A stretch of DNA of 15,593 nucleotides from Alistipes sp. CAG:268. Its GTDB lineage: Bacteria; Bacteroidota; Bacteroidia; Bacteroidales; Rikenellaceae. A model generated the notes under the pieces. The model was given only the letters and a program-made list of their open reading frames with translations. It did not search any database and was not told where the DNA came from. The stretch covers positions 23,574-39,166 of the forward strand of contig FR891991.1 in NCBI GenBank assembly GCA_000434235.1, in the 5' to 3' direction. The translations under genes were made by a program, and so were the position numbers. This document shows positions 13,726 to 15,593 of this stretch, piece by piece. Each line of letters begins with the position of its first letter. The stretch's first letter is position 1.

Positions 13726-14228
13726 GGACGCAGGAGGTCGGCCCCTTCGAGCCGCAGGAGCGCCGCCTTGCGTTCCAGACCGCCCGCGTAACCCGTCAGG
13801 CGGCCGCCGCTCCCCACCACCCGGTGGCACGGGACAAGGATCGAGATCGGATTGTACCCCACGGCCCCGCCCACGGCCTGCGCCGAGAGGGTCGCAACGC
13901 CCTGCCGGCGGGCCAGTTCACGGGCCATCTCGCCGTAGGTCACCACTTCGCCGTAGGGAATCGTCCGCAACAACGCCCAGACCACCTCGCGGAAGGGCGT
14001 GTCGCGCCACCGCAGCGGCACCTCGAAATCGGGACGGCCGCCGCCGAAATAGCAATCGAGCCACGCCGCCGCCCGTTCGAAGACCGGCAACGCGCACGAT
14101 CCGTACTGCGGGGCGAGGGTTCGCCCGAAATGCAGTTGCCCGTCGAACCAGAGGCCGGTCAGCGCCTCCCCGTCGGAGGAGAGGGTCATGTCGCCCAGCG
14201 GCGAGCGGTATCTCCAGACACAATCCAT
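13707..14228 (-). CDS. ogt: Methylated-DNA--[protein]-cysteine S-methyltransferase
   Basis: A suicide DNA-repair protein that moves the methyl group from O6-methylguanine (and O4-methylthymine) onto its own cysteine. It has 173 residues, normal for the Ogt-type form with no Ada regulatory domain. The active site is PCHRV at 133-137 with acceptor Cys134, in the family context NPISILVPCHRVVGSGGRLT (126-145). The DNA-binding helix-turn-helix lies around TPFREVVWALLRTIPYGEVV (77-96). The ATG at 14228 is 2 bases after the stop of the upstream exporter gene and is preceded by AAGGTGAGG, one of the few Shine-Dalgarno-like leaders in the window. A GTG two codons upstream is possible. Translation is probably coupled to the exporter gene. 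The stop overlaps the GNAT gene on the other strand. Confidence 0.94.
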   Translation of the reverse strand: MDCVWRYRSPLGDMTLSSDGEALTGLWFDGQLHFGRTLAPQYGSCALPVFERAAAWLDCYFGGGRPDFEVPLRWRDTPFREVVWALLRTIPYGEVVTYGEMARELARRQGVATLSAQAVGGAVGYNPISILVPCHRVVGSGGRLTGYAGGLERKAALLRLEGADLLRPYRINS

Positions 14229-14230
14229 CC

Positions 14231-15484
14231 TCACCTTGTTTTGCGGGCCTCGACATCGGGAAGCAGGCCCGTGATGATCCCCAGCAGCGGAAGCAGCGAA
14301 CTGGCCCTGAAGATGAACTCAAGGCTCGTGCGGTCGGCCAGCCACCCGAAGAAGGCCGACCCGATGCCGCCCAGTCCGAACATCAAACCGAAGAAGAGCC
14401 CCGCAATCATGCCCACCTTGCCCGGCATGAGGTCGGTCGCATAGACGACGATGGCCGAGAAGGCCGACGAGATGACCAGTCCCACGACAACGGCCAGTAC
14501 GATCGTCCCCGCCAGGCCGGCATAGGGAAGCAGCAGGGCGAAGGGCGCCGCTCCGAGGATTGAGACCCAGATCACGTACTTGCGGCCGATGCGGTCGCCT
14601 ACCGGCCCGCCGATGACCGTACCGGCTGCGGCCGCAGCGAGGAAGGCGAAGAGACAGTACTGCGACGCCTGCACCGAAATGCCGAACCGCTCCATGAGGA
14701 AGAAGGTGAAGAAGTTGGTCATGCAGGCCATGTAGAAGTATTTCGAGAAGACCAGCACCGTCAGGATCAGCAGCGCCCGGCGGATCCGCCGCGGCGAAAG
14801 GCCGCTCACGGCATCCGAAGCTCCGGGAAAGAGCGGCCCCGAGACCGTTCGCAACCGGTCGCGGTACCACGCGCCGACCCGCAGCAGGATGACGATGGCC
14901 GCAACGGCGGCCAGAGCGAACCATCCGATCGAGTGCTGGCCGAAGGGAATCACCACCAGGGCGGCCAGCAGCGGGCCCAGCGCATTGCCGGCATTCCCGC
15001 CTACCTGGAAGATCGACTGCGCCAACCCCTTGCGGCCGCCCGAAGCCAGTTGGGCCACACGCGACGACTCGGGATGGAAGACCGACGACCCCCATCCGAT
15101 CAGGCTGACCGACAGGAGGATCCACACAAACCCCGGAGCCACGGCGAGCAACAGCAGCCCCACCAGCGTGAAGCACATGCCCACGGCAAGCGAATAGGGC
15201 TGCGGATGGCGGTCGGCATGCAGCCCGACAAAGGGCTGCAGGACGGACGAAGTCATCTGGAAGACCAGCGTGATGAGTCCGATCTGGGCGAACGAAAAGC
15301 CGAACTTCTCCTTGAGCAGCGGATAGACGGCCGGGATGACCGACTGCATCATGTCGTTGAGCAGGTGCGCCGCGCAGGCCATCAGCAGGATCGGATAGAC
15401 CGTCCGCTGCGCCGCCTCGCGCAACGGAACACCCTGCGCCGCCCGGCCGCCGGCAAAGATCAGATTTCGGAGTTTCATACGCAT
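14231..15484 (-). CDS. fsr: Major facilitator exporter, fosmidomycin-resistance protein (Fsr) family
   Basis: A 417-residue inner-membrane transporter with about 12 membrane helices and a central cytoplasmic loop near 203-234. It closely resembles E. coli Fsr, a proton-driven exporter linked to fosmidomycin resistance. Shared landmarks include HLLNDMMQSVIPAVYPLL near 40-57, GWGSSVFHPESSRVAQLASG near 130-149, and GLAQSIFQVGGN near 153-164. GDRIGRK near 296-302 is the MFS loop motif of the second half. The natural substrate in this organism is unknown; sugar or drug export are both possible. The frame is open to 15556, but the -7 box at 15511-15504 places the RNA start downstream, leaving ATG codons at 15484 and 15478. 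15484 is chosen because CCCCGA lies 4 bases before it, as in other genes here. It heads a two-gene operon with ogt. Confidence 0.9.
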   Translation of the reverse strand: MRMKLRNLIFAGGRAAQGVPLREAAQRTVYPILLMACAAHLLNDMMQSVIPAVYPLLKEKFGFSFAQIGLITLVFQMTSSVLQPFVGLHADRHPQPYSLAVGMCFTLVGLLLLAVAPGFVWILLSVSLIGWGSSVFHPESSRVAQLASGGRKGLAQSIFQVGGNAGNALGPLLAALVVIPFGQHSIGWFALAAVAAIVILLRVGAWYRDRLRTVSGPLFPGASDAVSGLSPRRIRRALLILTVLVFSKYFYMACMTNFFTFFLMERFGISVQASQYCLFAFLAAAAAGTVIGGPVGDRIGRKYVIWVSILGAAPFALLLPYAGLAGTIVLAVVVGLVISSAFSAIVVYATDLMPGKVGMIAGLFFGLMFGLGGIGSAFFGWLADRTSLEFIFRASSLLPLLGIITGLLPDVEARKTR

Positions 15485-15503
15485 TCGTTCGGGGATCGTT
15501 CCG

Positions 15504-15534
15504 CAAAGGTAACACCCCGGAGCGAATGCGCCAA
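15504..15534 (-). promoter_or_regulatory. Promoter of the fsr-ogt operon
   Basis: On the minus strand, TTGG (15534-15531) is followed by a 19-base spacer and TACCTTTG (15511-15504). The -7 box matches the Bacteroidetes consensus exactly and the -33 box matches TTTG at three of four bases. The RNA would start near 15498, about 14 bases before the chosen ATG. Confidence 0.65.
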
Positions 15535-15563
15535 GCCGCCCGGTCCGAATTTTCACCCGCCAT

Positions 15564-15587
15564 GCGGCCGCCCGGCGGGGCAGCCGC
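15564..15587. other. GC-rich hairpin at the right edge
   Basis: GCGGC-C-GCCC (15564-15573) can pair with GGGC-A-GCCGC (15578-15587) around a 4-base loop. Read on the minus strand, the single mismatch becomes a G-U pair, giving a 10-bp stem. There is no T-run on the visible side. It may belong to the end of a gene beyond the window; its role is unknown. Confidence 0.25.
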
Positions 15588-15593
15588 TCCGAC

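Noticed and set aside
1..15593. Signs of a mobile element, CRISPR array, tRNA or rRNA
   Set aside because: No transposase, integrase, regular repeat-spacer series, attachment duplication or RNA gene fold was recognised on either strand.

Overview
The window reads as chromosomal DNA of a high-GC member of the Bacteroidales, most likely an Alistipes-like gut commensal. Genus is an inference. The evidence is a SusC/SusD pair, lipoproteins with acidic residues after the lipobox cysteine, a fimbrillin-type surface protein, and promoters of the Bacteroidetes type (TTTG, a 19-20 base spacer, TAnnTTTG). Coding DNA is GC-rich; the one long intergenic region (10236-10585) is strikingly AT-rich.

Positions 1-10235, all on the minus strand and read right to left, form a sialic-acid scavenging operon. 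The order is nanA (N-acetylneuraminate lyase), a fimbrillin-like surface lipoprotein, nanE (RnBP-type N-acylglucosamine 2-epimerase), a GH33 sialidase lipoprotein, a SusC-type TonB-dependent transporter, and a SusD-type lipoprotein cut by the left edge. Gaps are 19-34 bases except 85 bases before nanE, where a strong hairpin sits. The sialidase should release sialic acid at the cell surface and the SusC/SusD pair (NanO/NanU-like) should import it across the outer membrane. The lyase then makes ManNAc and pyruvate, and the epimerase turns ManNAc into GlcNAc. No inner-membrane sialic acid transporter and no GlcNAc kinase are visible; they may lie beyond the left edge or elsewhere.

Positions 10236-10585 hold two well-formed divergent promoters, one for the operon and one for the plus-strand ROK-family regulator at 10586-11848, plus several short direct repeats that are candidate operators. 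The regulator has a winged helix-turn-helix and the ROK zinc motif but lacks the kinase phosphate loop, so it is probably the local sugar-responsive regulator. A terminator with a T-run follows it.

Positions 12012-15484 look like ordinary housekeeping or accessory genes: a membrane acyltransferase (plus), a PAT-like GNAT acetyltransferase (plus) whose 3' end overlaps the convergent ogt gene, and a minus-strand fsr-ogt pair (Fsr-like major facilitator exporter and methylated-DNA--cysteine methyltransferase).

No rRNA, tRNA, CRISPR array, insertion sequence or phage gene was recognised. The most unusual observations are a fimbrillin-like lipoprotein embedded between two cytoplasmic sialic-acid enzymes, and a recurring ACCYGA-N3-4-ATG element in front of several start codons that is not a Shine-Dalgarno sequence.
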